Of a stretch of 46,634 nucleotides of DNA, positions 27,538 to 36,246 are shown one piece after another. Origin of the DNA: Candidatus Peregrinibacteria bacterium CG10_big_fil_rev_8_21_14_0_10_55_24 (lineage in GTDB: Bacteria; Patescibacteriota; Gracilibacteria; Peribacterales; Peribacteraceae); assembly GCA_002772745.1 (NCBI GenBank), contig PFDV01000007.1, forward strand, positions 1-46,634. Reading direction: 5' to 3'. The notes beneath the pieces were generated by a model that saw only the letters and a program-made list of their open reading frames with translations, searched no databases and was not told where the DNA came from. Each line of letters begins with the position of its first letter. The stretch's first letter is position 1. Made by a program: the position numbers and the translations under genes.

Positions 27538-28389
27538 ATGCCGCTCAAGAAGATGAAACCAACGACTCCGGGGCGGCGCCAAATGACGGTTGCCGACTTC
27601 TCTGGGCTCACACGCAAGCGCCCCGAAAAGGCTCTCGCCTCCGGACGCCAGCGTATTTCTGGTCGCAACAGCGGTGGCCGTATTACGGTGCGTCATCGCG
27701 GGGGAGGACATAAGCGTCTCTGGCGTGCGATTGATTTTCGGCGCACAGACAAAAAGGGCATCCCTGCTCTTGTGAAGGCGCTGGAGTACGATCCCAATCG
27801 CTCTGCGCGCATTGCGCTCCTGCAGTATGCCGATGGCGAGAAACGCTACATTCTTGCTCCGGATGGCCTCATAGTAGGAAACCAGGTGGTTTGTGCGGAG
27901 TGCACCAAGGTGAAACCGGGAAACCGCATGCAGCTCAGGTATATTCCGGTGGGTTACAAGATCTTCAACATCGAGATGGTTATGGGCAAGGGTGGACGCA
28001 TCGTCCGTTCCGCAGGAACCGCCGCAACACTCATGGGTGTTGACGGGGAGTACGCTCTCGTCCAACTGCCCAGCGGAGAAGTCCGCAAAATTCACAAGAA
28101 TTGCTATGCCACGATTGGTACGGTCAGTAATCCAGAGCATAACCTGGTGAGTATTGGCAAAGCAGGACGCACGCGATGGCTTGGGCGGCGGCCGCAGGTC
28201 TTAGGTAAATCCATGAATGCCGTCGACCACCCGCATGGTGGTGGAGAAGGACACTCTCCGGTTGGTCTCAAGGGTGGCCCCAAGACCCCGTGGGGCAAGA
28301 AAGCTCTGGGGGTAAAGACCCGCCATCGCAAGCAGAAATCCGACAGACTCATTATTCGGCGCCGCACGCATAAGAGGCGCAAGCGTTAA
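27538..28389 (+). CDS. rplB: Ribosomal protein L2
   Basis: 283 residues, essential for peptidyl transfer. SGRNSGGRITVRHRGGGHKR and the conserved AVDHPHGGGEGHSPVG loop near the C-terminus (with its peptidyl-transfer-related His) are intact. Standard length. It starts 3 bp after the L23 stop. Confidence 0.97.
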   Translation: MPLKKMKPTTPGRRQMTVADFSGLTRKRPEKALASGRQRISGRNSGGRITVRHRGGGHKRLWRAIDFRRTDKKGIPALVKALEYDPNRSARIALLQYADGEKRYILAPDGLIVGNQVVCAECTKVKPGNRMQLRYIPVGYKIFNIEMVMGKGGRIVRSAGTAATLMGVDGEYALVQLPSGEVRKIHKNCYATIGTVSNPEHNLVSIGKAGRTRWLGRRPQVLGKSMNAVDHPHGGGEGHSPVGLKGGPKTPWGKKALGVKTRHRKQKSDRLIIRRRTHKRRKR

Positions 28390-28407
28390 TCCTCCTCTTC
28401 CTCTCCC

Positions 28408-28743
28408 ATGTCACGTTCTCTCAAGAAAGGCCCCTACATCGATCCGAAGCTCCTTAAAAAGGTGCTCAAAATGGCAGAAGCTGGCGGGAAGAACATCGTC
28501 AAGACGTGGGCGCGTGACTGCGATATCCCGCCGGAATTCGTTGGGTTTACGTTCGCGGTGCACAACGGAAAAGATTTCACCCCCGTGTATGTGACAGAAC
28601 AGATGGTGGGGCACAAACTTGGTGAGTTTGCCTGGACGACAAAGTTCAAGGTGCACGGAGGCAAGATGGCTGAAGCTCAGGGTAAAGCTTTAGGTGCATC
28701 TGCAGCACCAGCTCCTCAAGCCCCAGTGCCCAAAAAGGCGTAA
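28408..28743 (+). CDS. rpsS: Ribosomal protein S19
   Basis: 111 residues. [41 protein letters not shown] and [10 protein letters not shown] are standard. About 18 extra residues (Ala/Pro/Gln-rich) lie at the C-terminus. The 17 bases before the ATG are all pyrimidine (28391-28407). Confidence 0.96.
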   Translation: MSRSLKKGPYIDPKLLKKVLKMAEAGGKNIVKTWARDCDIPPEFVGFTFAVHNGKDFTPVYVTEQMVGHKLGEFAWTTKFKVHGGKMAEAQGKALGASAAPAPQAPVPKKA

Positions 28744-28761
28744 TAGATCACTCTCTTTTGT

Positions 28762-29307
28762 ATGAAAGCTTACCTCCACGCAACGCGCATCTCCCCCAAG
28801 AAGGCCAACCTCATTGCCAAGATGGTCCGTGGCAAGTCCGTAGAAGATGCACAGTATCTTCTGGAACATACGCATAAAAAAGGAGCGCGTCTTCTGCAGA
28901 CACTTCTCGCATCTGCCGTGGCGAATGCGCGGGAAAATGATAAGCAAGATCCGCAGCATCTTTTTGTAAAAATACTGACGGTGAACAAGGCACAGACCTA
29001 CCATCGCGGCGTGCCCATGGCGCGCGGGAGAATGCGCTCCATGCGCAAGTTCCTGAGCCATATTTCCCTCACGTTGGGTGTAGCTGGCCATGATGAGGAT
29101 TCCACGGCACGCAAAACAGAGCAGAAGGGTTCTGCTGAGAAAAAAGCCACGAAAGTCGCTTCACAGCGGGTGCAGAAACCGGTACAACACTCACGCGCTT
29201 CCGCGCAGAGTACACAGGATCGCGGGAAAGGTTCCCGGAAGTCCTCTTCCAGGAATACCTCCCCGGCTCCCAGGGTTTCTGTGAGGAAGTCTCCTCCTCC
29301 CGCCTGA
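28762..29307 (+). CDS. rplV: Ribosomal protein L22
   Basis: 181 residues against a usual 110. The core (1-112) has ATRISPKKANLIAKMVRGKSV, the tunnel hairpin with RGVPMARGRMRSMRK, and AVANARENDK. The other 70 residues form a low-complexity tail rich in Ser, Lys, Arg and Gln, with no domain. It starts 18 bp after S19 and ends 5 bp before S3. Confidence 0.95.
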   Translation: MKAYLHATRISPKKANLIAKMVRGKSVEDAQYLLEHTHKKGARLLQTLLASAVANARENDKQDPQHLFVKILTVNKAQTYHRGVPMARGRMRSMRKFLSHISLTLGVAGHDEDSTARKTEQKGSAEKKATKVASQRVQKPVQHSRASAQSTQDRGKGSRKSSSRNTSPAPRVSVRKSPPPA

Positions 29308-29312
29308 CATTC

Positions 29313-29984
29313 ATGGGACAGAAAGTTAACCCCAACGGCTTCCGCTTACGGATCACCCATCCGTGGCCCAGCACGTGGTTTGCGCGTGGTCGCAAGTATC
29401 GCGATCTCTTCCTGCAGGACACGCGCATCAAGCGTTTTGTGCATGATCGGTACAAGGATGCGGGCATCAGTGACATCACCATCGAACGTGGCAAGAAAAC
29501 AACTCTCATGATCCTCACGTCCAAACCCGGTATCATCATTGGGAAACAGGGGAGTGCTATTGAGGAGTTACGCAAGATGTTGGAGCGCCAGTTCGGAGGC
29601 AGTTTCGAGGTGAACATACAGGAGATCCGCAACCCCGATGCGGATGCCGTGGTGATTGCGGAGGCGATCCAGGGACAGATCCAACGGCGTATGCCCTACC
29701 GACGTGCCTCAAAGATGGCTCTAGAAAAGGCAATACAAGCAGGTGCTATCGGGATCAAAATCCGTGTTTCCGGTCGCTTAAACGGCGCGGAGATCGCGCG
29801 ATCCGAACTCTTCAAAGAGGGCAATATTCCCTTGCAGACGCTGCGGGCGAACGTGCAGTTCGCCGTGCGCCATGCACGCACGACCTACGGGACCATCGGC
29901 GTTCAGGTATGGGTCTATAAGGGAATGGTGTTCCGCAAAGTAGAGCACGTACAGTCCGCTTCCTTACCTGTTTCCGAGGCGTAA
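29313..29984 (+). CDS. rpsC: Ribosomal protein S3
   Basis: 223 residues. MGQKVNPNGFRLRITHPW is the normal start; the KH domain has KPGIIIGKQGSAIEELRKML (GKQG loop), and the C-terminal domain has RVSGRLNGAEIARSE and ARTTYGTIGVQVWVYKG. Functions in mRNA entry and helicase activity. The length is normal. Confidence 0.97.
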   Translation: MGQKVNPNGFRLRITHPWPSTWFARGRKYRDLFLQDTRIKRFVHDRYKDAGISDITIERGKKTTLMILTSKPGIIIGKQGSAIEELRKMLERQFGGSFEVNIQEIRNPDADAVVIAEAIQGQIQRRMPYRRASKMALEKAIQAGAIGIKIRVSGRLNGAEIARSELFKEGNIPLQTLRANVQFAVRHARTTYGTIGVQVWVYKGMVFRKVEHVQSASLPVSEA

Positions 29985-29987
29985 ATC

Positions 29988-30407
29988 ATGCTTGAGCCCA
30001 AGAAGATCATCTACCGGAAGCAGCACCGTCGTCGCGGTGCATTCAGCGGGACCGCCAAGCGCGGTCACCAGCTCGCTTTCGGCTTTATCGGACTCAAAGC
30101 GCAGTCCAATGGTGAGTTGACTGCGCGGCAAATCGAAGCAGCTCGACGTGCCATGACGCACTCTGTGCAGCGTGGCGGCAAGATTTGGATTCGTATCTTC
30201 CCCCACACGCCAGTCACAAAGAAGGCAGCAGAAGTTCCCATGGGCTCTGGAAAAGGAACGCCGGAATACTTTGCTTTGGCAGTGAAGGCCGGCACCATCC
30301 TCTTTGAGATGGATGGTCTCGATGAGCCTTCGGCGCGCATTGCATTGCGTCTGGCCGGATACAAGCTTCCACTCAAAACCAAGGTTGTTACCCGCTTTAC
30401 GCACTGA
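29988..30407 (+). CDS. rplP: Ribosomal protein L16
   Basis: 139 residues. MLEPKKIIYRKQHRRRGAF, QLAFGFIGLKA, QIEAARRAMTHSVQRGGKIWIRIFP and MGSGKGTPEYFALAVK are standard. The stop overlaps the L29 start as TGATG. It lies 3 bp after S3. Confidence 0.97.
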   Translation: MLEPKKIIYRKQHRRRGAFSGTAKRGHQLAFGFIGLKAQSNGELTARQIEAARRAMTHSVQRGGKIWIRIFPHTPVTKKAAEVPMGSGKGTPEYFALAVKAGTILFEMDGLDEPSARIALRLAGYKLPLKTKVVTRFTH

Positions 30408-30637
30408 TGGCAACGCAACTCTCCATGGACGAGCTTCGCAACATGAACCTGACGGATCTCCGCCGGGAGATCCGCGAGGGAAGTACACTGCTGGCAAAGC
30501 TGCGTTTGGGGATCAAGATGAAAAAAGAAAAGGACACCGCGCGCTATCGTCGTGAAAAACGGCAGCTCGCCCGCATGCAGACCGCCCTCACGCAGAAGTG
30601 CAGCGCAGACGCTCCTCATTCCCCCGCAATCTCATGA
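30407..30637 (+). CDS. rpmC: Ribosomal protein L29
   Basis: 76 residues. MDELRNMNLTDLRREIREGSTLLAKLRLGIKMKKEKDT matches the two-helix L29 fold, followed by RREKRQLARMQTALTQK. A short extra tail ends in [11 protein letters not shown]. Stop and next start overlap (ATGA at 30634). Confidence 0.92.
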   Translation: MATQLSMDELRNMNLTDLRREIREGSTLLAKLRLGIKMKKEKDTARYRREKRQLARMQTALTQKCSADAPHSPAIS

Positions 30638-30987
30638 GGCAGAAGAAAGGCATTGTCACATCGGCGAAGATGGAGGGAACGGTTACCGTTGCTGTGCACA
30701 GTCATGCGTTCCATCCGGTGTACAAGAAGCGTTTCCGCAAGAGTAAGAAATTCCTTGCAGATGCGGTGGGCATCGAGGATTTGCAGGAAGGAGATATGGT
30801 CATCATCACCGAGTGCCGTCCCTTAAGTAAGCGAAAGCATTTCCGTGTCACGGAAGTGGTGGAGCGGGCCCCCCGCGTCAGTGCTCTTCAGGAGGAAGAA
30901 GGCATTGAGCAGGTTATCCATCGTGAGAAGCATGCTCCGGAAGTGTCAAAGAAATCCGAACGTTCCCCTAAGAAACCTCAAGCATGA
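30634..30987 (+). CDS. rpsQ: Ribosomal protein S17
   Basis: 117 residues against about 85 usually. [40 protein letters not shown], and [27 protein letters not shown] are the OB-fold. The last 35 residues are a Lys/Glu-rich tail. ATG 30634 is fixed by overlap with the L29 stop. L14 starts by a 4-bp ATGA overlap. Confidence 0.93.
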   Translation: MRQKKGIVTSAKMEGTVTVAVHSHAFHPVYKKRFRKSKKFLADAVGIEDLQEGDMVIITECRPLSKRKHFRVTEVVERAPRVSALQEEEGIEQVIHREKHAPEVSKKSERSPKKPQA

Positions 30988-31352
30988 TTCAGGTGCAGAC
31001 CATCCTTGGCGTAGCAGATAATACGGGCGCAAAAAGCGTCATGTGCATCAAGGTGCTTGGCGGGTCCAAGCAACGCTATGCGCATGTGGGGGATGTGATC
31101 ATTGTTGCCGTCAAGAATGCAGCTCCGCGTGGTGCAGTTCGGAAGAAAGCGGTCGAGCGAGCTGTCATTGTCCGTACGAAAGCATTGACGCGACGCAAGG
31201 ATGGCAGCGGCATCCGTTTCGATGATAATGCCTGCATCATTGTTGCCAAAGACGGCATGCCCAAGGGCACGCGCGTGTTCGGACCCGTGGCCCGCGAACT
31301 GCGTGCCAAGGGTTTCCAGAAAATTATTTCCCTTGCACCCGAAGTCCTATGA
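30984..31352 (+). CDS. rplN: Ribosomal protein L14
   Basis: 122 residues. [65 protein letters not shown] and [26 protein letters not shown] are standard. No tail. ATGA overlap with L24. Confidence 0.97.
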   Translation: MIQVQTILGVADNTGAKSVMCIKVLGGSKQRYAHVGDVIIVAVKNAAPRGAVRKKAVERAVIVRTKALTRRKDGSGIRFDDNACIIVAKDGMPKGTRVFGPVARELRAKGFQKIISLAPEVL

Positions 31353-31927
31353 AGATCCGTGCCGGCGATCTCGTCGTCATCATCAGCGGCAAGGATAAGG
31401 GCAAGACCGGCACAGTACTGCGGGTGCTTGCACGCACGAATCGTGTGGTGGTGGGGGATGTGAATATGCGAACGAAGCATATCCGTGCTCTTCCGAATCG
31501 CCCCGGACAAATTGTGCGATACGAGGCGAGTATCCACGCGAGCAATGTCATGCTGGTGGATCCTCAGAGCAAGAAGCGCACCCGTCTGGGGATGCGGAAA
31601 GATGAGAAGGGCAGGATGCAGCGCGTTGCCAAGCGCAGCGGTGCCATTGTCACGGTTTCTGCGGGTGCGAAGAAAGAGACGAAGGCGGAGAAACCCGAAA
31701 CAAAAGAGACTGCGGCGAAGCGTTCAGCGAAAAAGGCGGAGAAGGAGTCTTCTGCGCAGCGTGTTCAGGCACCGGAAAAGTCGCCGTTCTGGAAGCGCAT
31801 GGGGTTTGGAGCCGAAGCCATTGAGGATGCTGCTGAGCAGCAAGGCGCAGCGCACATGAAGGAAGATCACAGTGTTCCCGAGGAAACCAGAACTCCCGAG
31901 AGTTTTGCTCACCAACGTGGTTCCTGA
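31349..31927 (+). CDS. rplX: Ribosomal protein L24 with long C-terminal extension
   Basis: 192 residues against about 105 usually. The KOW core has [27 protein letters not shown] and [20 protein letters not shown]. After residue 107 comes a tail of about 85 residues: first Lys/Glu/Ala-rich, then [17 protein letters not shown], which looks like a folded helix rather than plain low complexity, then an acidic end. TGATG overlap with L5. Confidence 0.94.
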   Translation: MKIRAGDLVVIISGKDKGKTGTVLRVLARTNRVVVGDVNMRTKHIRALPNRPGQIVRYEASIHASNVMLVDPQSKKRTRLGMRKDEKGRMQRVAKRSGAIVTVSAGAKKETKAEKPETKETAAKRSAKKAEKESSAQRVQAPEKSPFWKRMGFGAEAIEDAAEQQGAAHMKEDHSVPEETRTPESFAHQRGS

Positions 31928-32517
31928 TGGCCTATGCATCCCTCCATGATCGGCTGAGAGGTCCTATTGCTGCAGAGCTCAAAAAAGAGCTGAAGATCGC
32001 CAATACCTACGCATTGCCGCGTCTGGAAAAAGTTGTGGTGAATGTAGGCATTAACAGGTCGAAAATGGATCGCAGCGAATTGCATGAGTACATTGAGCAG
32101 AGTTTGGCTGCCATTACGGGGCAGAAGCCTGTATTCACACGCTCTCGCAAGGCGATTTCCAACTTCAAAACTCGCAAAGGACTGGTTGTTGGAGCTATGG
32201 TAACGCTGCGCGGGCGGCACATGGAGGAATTCCTCGATCGGCTCATTGGCTATATTCTTCCCCGTATCCGCGACTTCCGGGGGCTTCCAACAAAACTCGA
32301 CGGTCACGGAAATTATGCAATCGGCATCCGCGACCACTCCATCTTCCCCGAGGTGCCTCTTCCCGATGCGAAGGATATCTTTGGTTTGCAGGTGCAGATT
32401 ACGACGACTGCGAAGAATGACGAAGAGGCGCAAGCGCTCCTCAAGCACATCGGCATGCCCTTCCGTCCAGAGAAGAAGGACGCTAGGGGTGCAGCATCTT
32501 CCCCCGCTTCCGCATAA
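31927..32517 (+). CDS. rplE: Ribosomal protein L5
   Basis: 196 residues. The N-terminal [57 protein letters not shown] and [16 protein letters not shown] are the L5 signature blocks. It contacts 5S rRNA. A short Ala/Ser-rich end follows. Confidence 0.97.
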   Translation: MAYASLHDRLRGPIAAELKKELKIANTYALPRLEKVVVNVGINRSKMDRSELHEYIEQSLAAITGQKPVFTRSRKAISNFKTRKGLVVGAMVTLRGRHMEEFLDRLIGYILPRIRDFRGLPTKLDGHGNYAIGIRDHSIFPEVPLPDAKDIFGLQVQITTTAKNDEEAQALLKHIGMPFRPEKKDARGAASSPASA

Positions 32518-32521
32518 GCCC

Positions 32522-32746
32522 ATGGCACGAACCGCACTCAAGAACAAGCAGCAATCACAGCTCCAGGCCTTCCTGAGAGCAAAAGCCGCTGGGCAAAAGT
32601 CTAAATTCCCTACGCGTGTGTACAATCGATGCCAGCTTTGCGGCCGACGCCACGGATATATGCGCTTCTTCGGTATCTGCCGCATTTGTTTCCGAGAGCT
32701 TGCCAGCAATGGTGATGTCCCCGGTGTTACCAAATCTTCCTGGTAG
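32522..32746 (+). CDS. rpsN: Ribosomal protein S14, zinc-ribbon type
   Basis: 74 residues (usually 61 for the zinc type). [11 protein letters not shown], then [18 protein letters not shown] (C37, C40) and [13 protein letters not shown] (C53, C56) form the zinc site. The ATG at 32522 lies 4 bp after the L5 stop; reading on from further upstream in this frame gives only non-homologous sequence. The extra residues are in the linker before the first Cys pair. Confidence 0.93.
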   Translation: MARTALKNKQQSQLQAFLRAKAAGQKSKFPTRVYNRCQLCGRRHGYMRFFGICRICFRELASNGDVPGVTKSSW

Positions 32747-32750
32747 ACCT

Positions 32751-33140
32751 ATGGCCTTCGTAACAGACCCCATCGGCGATCTCCTCACCCGCATGCGCAA
32801 CGCGCAGAGCGCGGGCCAAACGGAGTGCAGAGCTCCCTGGTCACGTACCAAGCAGAGTCTCTGCGAAATTCTTCAAAAAGAAGGCTGGATTGCCGGAGTG
32901 AAAGTGGAGGGCGAGGCTCTCAGGCAGAACATCGTCGTTACGTTCTCTCCCGAAAAAAATCGTCTGATTCTCAAGCGTGTGAGCAAGCCTGGTCGTCGTG
33001 TCTACAAGGGCGTAGCTGAACTCAAGCCGTTCCTCCGAGGGTATGGCATTGCCATCATTACCACCAGTCAGGGCCTCCTAACCGATGCGCAAGCGCGCAA
33101 GAAGGGAGTCGGAGGCGAACTCCTCTGTACCATTGCATAG
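32751..33140 (+). CDS. rpsH: Ribosomal protein S8
   Basis: 129 residues. MAFVTDPIGDLLTRMRNAQ is the universal start, with KQSLCEILQKEGWI, and the C-terminal GYGIAIITTSQGLLTDAQARKKGVGGELLC is intact. It starts 4 bp after S14. Confidence 0.96.
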   Translation: MAFVTDPIGDLLTRMRNAQSAGQTECRAPWSRTKQSLCEILQKEGWIAGVKVEGEALRQNIVVTFSPEKNRLILKRVSKPGRRVYKGVAELKPFLRGYGIAIITTSQGLLTDAQARKKGVGGELLCTIA

Positions 33141-33141
33141 C

Positions 33142-33705
33142 ATGTCGCGTATTGGCAACAAACCAGTGGCAATTCCCGCAGGAGTGACCGTAACCGTCAC
33201 AGGCTCCTGTGTGGCTGTCAAAGGAACCAAAGGGCAGCTTTCGTACGAATACCTTCCGCAGGTAACCGTAGCAGTAGAGGCTGAGCGTGTCGTTGTGAAG
33301 CGTATCGATGACACACCGCAGTCTCGCGCACGCCACGGTCTGACTCGCCAGATCATCGCCAATATGATTACGGGGGTGAGTCAGGGGTACGAGAAGCAAT
33401 TGGAAATCATTGGTGTGGGCTACAAAGCGCAAGCCAAAGGCAAGTCTGTCACACTCAACCTTGGTTTCTCCCATCCCATTGAGTACAAGGCTCCGGAAGG
33501 CGTAGAGATTTCCCAGGACGAAAAGAACAAAAATCTCCTTAAGATCTGCGGTATCGATAAGCAGAAGGTGGGCCAGGCTGCCGCAGATATTCGCGCGATG
33601 CGCCCCCCAGAGCCCTACAAGGGGAAGGGAGTGCGCTATGTCGGCGAGCAGGTCCGACGCAAAGTCGGTAAGACCGCAGCGAAGGGGACTGCGGCAGCAG
33701 AGTAA
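33142..33705 (+). CDS. rplF: Ribosomal protein L6
   Basis: 187 residues. MSRIGNKPVAIPAGVTVTV is the standard start, ITGVSQGYEKQLEIIGVGYKAQ the central loop and PEPYKGKGVRYVGEQVRRKVGKTA the C-terminal signature. It begins one base after the S8 stop. An upstream in-frame start at 33085 is not used. Confidence 0.96.
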   Translation: MSRIGNKPVAIPAGVTVTVTGSCVAVKGTKGQLSYEYLPQVTVAVEAERVVVKRIDDTPQSRARHGLTRQIIANMITGVSQGYEKQLEIIGVGYKAQAKGKSVTLNLGFSHPIEYKAPEGVEISQDEKNKNLLKICGIDKQKVGQAAADIRAMRPPEPYKGKGVRYVGEQVRRKVGKTAAKGTAAAE

Positions 33706-33727
33706 GCTTTTTCTCTCACTGTCTTTC

Positions 33728-34072
33728 ATGCTCATGCCCAAGATGAAGAATCGGCTCTCCCGCAAGCGACGCATCCGCGCACGCGTGCAGGGTACGACAC
33801 AGAAGCCACGCATGACCGTGTACCGGTCTCTGACGCAGATGACGGCACAGATCATCGACGATACGTCTGGCAAGACCATTGCATCGGCGAGCACAAAGGA
33901 GCTCAAGGCGAAGCCGAATGCCGCAGGGGCTAAAAAGCTCGGTGCTCTGATTGCGAAGAAGGCTAAAGATGCGGGGATTTCCGCCGTCGTCTTCGATCGT
34001 AATGCCTATGCCTACCACGGTCGTGTCCAAATCCTCGCCGATGCGGCGAGGGAGGGTGGCCTTACGTTTTGA
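33728..34072 (+). CDS. rplR: Ribosomal protein L18
   Basis: 114 residues. KNRLSRKRRIRARVQGTTQKPRMTVYRSLTQMTAQIIDD is the basic N-terminal region and first strand; VVFDRNAYAYHGRVQILADAAREGGL is the usual C-terminus, and it binds 5S rRNA with L5. Start could be 33728, 33734 or 33743 (three ATGs); 33728 is used. The leader GCTTTTTCTCTC... is pyrimidine-rich. Confidence 0.94.
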   Translation: MLMPKMKNRLSRKRRIRARVQGTTQKPRMTVYRSLTQMTAQIIDDTSGKTIASASTKELKAKPNAAGAKKLGALIAKKAKDAGISAVVFDRNAYAYHGRVQILADAAREGGLTF

Positions 34073-34096
34073 TTCCCCCATATTCTTTCTCCTCTC

Positions 34097-34717
34097 ATGC
34101 CCAAGACTTCCCGTCCCGACCGCAAACGTTCCGACCGCCGCACACGCGAGCCTAAAGAGTACGAAGAGACCACACTCTCCGTTGATCGAGTTACCCGCGT
34201 GGTGAAGGGTGGTCGCAGATTACGCTTCCGCGCGGTGGTGGTTCTTGGGAATAAGAAGGGCAAAGTGGGGCTCGGCACCGGCAAGGCCACAGAAGTTCAG
34301 GTAGCAGTGCAGAAGGCGACGGCCGATGCCAAGCGGAACATGATCCGTGTACCGATCGTGAACGGCACTATCCCTCATGAAGTGGATACCAAGTTTAAAG
34401 CGGCACGCATCCGCCTGCTTCCGGCGAGCGAAGGCACCGGTATCATCGCCGGAGGAGCGCTCCGTGTTATCCTGGAGCATGCGGGCGTGCAGAATGTACT
34501 TTCCAAGCGCTATGGAACGGGGAACAAACTCGTCAACGCTCAGGCAAGCATGCGAGCGCTGCAAGAGCTGCGCGGTGTACCTCCCAATGAGCAGGATTCC
34601 AGTGTCAGTGTGGAGGAAACCAAGCAAATGAAGGAAGCGCGCCAGGATGCCGAGGCACTGGCGGGCGAGCAACTGACGGTAAAAGAAGTGCGACGCGAGG
34701 ATGTTGTTGGGGAATAA
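34097..34717 (+). CDS. rpsE: Ribosomal protein S5
   Basis: 206 residues. VTRVVKGGRRLRFRAVVVLG and KKGKVGLGTGKATEVQVAVQKA form the dsRNA-binding fold; NVLSKRYGTGNKLVNAQASMRAL is near the C-terminus. The tail is acidic. In most bacteria L30 (rpmD) would follow; here it is absent and two other ORFs are found. Confidence 0.96.
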   Translation: MPKTSRPDRKRSDRRTREPKEYEETTLSVDRVTRVVKGGRRLRFRAVVVLGNKKGKVGLGTGKATEVQVAVQKATADAKRNMIRVPIVNGTIPHEVDTKFKAARIRLLPASEGTGIIAGGALRVILEHAGVQNVLSKRYGTGNKLVNAQASMRALQELRGVPPNEQDSSVSVEETKQMKEARQDAEALAGEQLTVKEVRREDVVGE

Positions 34718-34735
34718 GGAATTTTCCTTCGGGAC

Positions 34736-35068
34736 ATGCAACCGCAGGAACAGCCCCTTACCATCGGCACGGTCGTGGATTTGCGACATTTCCACAGCTC
34801 CATAGCGCCGGAGATGATCCATCCAATGGTTGCGCGGTGTCCTCTTGTTTATCAAGGGGCTTTGGAGGTACGTGCAGGGCTTAAAAATGGATCGTCGTGG
34901 CAATCATGTACCGCGCGCTGTGCGCATTACAACAACAGGATCTGCAACGTGCTCACGGCTAAGAATAGGGAGATTACGCGGTGTCCGATCCAGGATCGCA
35001 AGGGATATGTCTACACCGAGGAAGGGAGTGCGCGTCATTCCATCGCCGTTAGGGTAGAGCGACAATAA
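34736..35068 (+). CDS. Unknown protein, Cys-containing, between S5 and DJ-1
   Basis: 110 residues. I do not recognise it. It has seven Cys-region features (CPLVYQG, SCTARC, RICNV, RCPIQD), with five Cys in the second half spaced in a way that could bind a metal. No signal peptide or membrane segment. It starts 18 bp after S5 on the same strand and is in the place of L30, but shows no L30 likeness. A second overlapping frame (34830-35057) is basic and also unassigned, so coding status is uncertain. Confidence 0.4.
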   Translation: MQPQEQPLTIGTVVDLRHFHSSIAPEMIHPMVARCPLVYQGALEVRAGLKNGSSWQSCTARCAHYNNRICNVLTAKNREITRCPIQDRKGYVYTEEGSARHSIAVRVERQ

Positions 35069-35090
35069 GCGCTTCGGCTGAATTCAATGC

Positions 35091-35096
35091 TATACT
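35091..35096 (+). promoter_or_regulatory. Extended -10 box TGC-TATACT, six bases before ATG
   Basis: TGC TATACT then GGGTTC leads into ATG 35103. Extended -10 promoters need no -35 box. The transcript would start at or near the start codon. Confidence 0.5.
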
Positions 35097-35102
35097 GGGT
35101 TC

Positions 35103-35615
35103 ATGAAGCGAGCGCTCATCATCCTCGCGCATCAGGGATACCAGGATCAGGAGTACGCGGGAGTACGCAATGGCTTAGAAGAAACCGGTTTTTCGATCGT
35201 CATCGGCAGCACCATTGCGGGGATGTGTACGGGCAGATTTGGGGGAGCAGAGCAGACAGATGTTGCATTACGTGATGTTCGCGTAGGGGAATACGACTGC
35301 GTTGCATTCATCGGAGGACCAGGGGCCGCCTTGCTCAAAGAAGATCCGGAAGCACTGCGCATTGCGCATGAGACTGTGCGTGCCCAAAAGCCTCTCGGCG
35401 CCATCTGCATTGCGCCGCTCATTCTGGCGCGTGCGAAGGTGCTGGAGGGGCGGCGTGCTACGGTGTGGGATGGAGGCACGAGGGAGCAGATCGCTGAACT
35501 CGAGCGTTACGGAGCAATCTTCACTGGTGAATCCGTGAGTGTGGATGGCCGCATTGTCACGGGGGATGGTCCCGGTGCCGCGGAGGAATTCGGCAAGACA
35601 CTGGGGTCTCTCTAA
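35103..35615 (+). CDS. DJ-1/PfpI-family protein inside the ribosomal operon
   Basis: 170 residues. The nucleophile elbow is GAICIAPLILAR (Cys102) with the upstream FIGGPGAALL loop, Glu17 in DQEY as the usual acid partner and GDGPGAAEEFGKTL at the end, as in PfpI/YhbO/Hsp31-type proteins. Activity in this family ranges from deglycase or glyoxalase to peptidase and chaperone; it cannot be predicted here. It has its own extended -10 promoter and may be a stress gene placed within the translation block. Confidence 0.88.
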   Translation: MKRALIILAHQGYQDQEYAGVRNGLEETGFSIVIGSTIAGMCTGRFGGAEQTDVALRDVRVGEYDCVAFIGGPGAALLKEDPEALRIAHETVRAQKPLGAICIAPLILARAKVLEGRRATVWDGGTREQIAELERYGAIFTGESVSVDGRIVTGDGPGAAEEFGKTLGSL

Positions 35616-35760
35616 CGGTCAAGCACGCGGCAGCAAGCCGCAGAGCTTCTTCTGTCGAAGGGTGAAATTTCGCCGATTCTCTTTGACCAGAGCCGCAAGT
35701 CCCCTTACCATGCCTCTACGCTGTTCTCCTCTACAGGGAGGCAGGGAGTTCCCCATAATC

Positions 35761-36198
35761 ATGCTCCATACACTCAGGCCAGCTCCGGGTTCTCGCAAGC
35801 GCGCCAAGCGCGTTGCGCGCGGCAACAGCGGACACGGTGGCACGACAGCCGGCCGTGGTACCAAGGGGTACCACTCCCGAGCGGGATCCGGGCGTCGTCC
35901 TGGGTTTGAGGGCGGTCAAGTCCCTCTGCTCATGCGTCAGCCTAAGCTCCCGGGGTTTCGCAATCCGAATAAGATTCAGTATGAGGTATTCAACCTTGAT
36001 ACTCTGGAGCAGAAGCTCCCCGCAGGAAGCTACGACACGGCGGCGCTCCGTGAGCATCGGCTCCTGCGCACCAAGCGTCCCGCGAAGCTGCTCTCGCGCG
36101 GAGTGGTAACCAAGAAGTTCACACTCACCGTTTCTGCCACATCCAAGAAGGCCAGAGAGGCCATTGAGAAGGCCGGCGGTTCCGTGACAATCTCTTAA
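35761..36198 (+). CDS. rplO: Ribosomal protein L15
   Basis: 145 residues. The N-terminal basic stretch GSRKRAKRVARGNSGHGGTTAGRGTKGYHSRAG is the classic Gly/Arg-rich L15 start, then RPGFEGGQVPLLMRQPKLPGF. The C-terminal VSATSKKAREAIEKAGGSVTI is normal. ATG 35761 is fixed by the MLHTLRPAPGSRK start. The 145 bp between DJ-1 and L15 hold no gene. Confidence 0.96.
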   Translation: MLHTLRPAPGSRKRAKRVARGNSGHGGTTAGRGTKGYHSRAGSGRRPGFEGGQVPLLMRQPKLPGFRNPNKIQYEVFNLDTLEQKLPAGSYDTAALREHRLLRTKRPAKLLSRGVVTKKFTLTVSATSKKAREAIEKAGGSVTIS

Positions 36199-36218
36199 GC
36201 AGGGTCCATTGACCCTGC
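36199..36218 (+). other. Hairpin between L15 and SecY
   Basis: GCAGGGTC-CATT-GACCCTGC is an 8-bp perfect stem directly after the L15 stop. No T-run follows, so it is not a classical terminator. It may affect RNA stability or partial termination between L15 and SecY. Confidence 0.5.
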
Positions 36219-36246
36219 GGTGTTCAGCATCGACAATAGTACCCAC

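Noticed and set aside
34830-35057. Second overlapping plus-strand frame of 75 codons (basic)
   Set aside because: It overlaps the 110-residue ORF at 34736, has no homology to L30 and no start signal.
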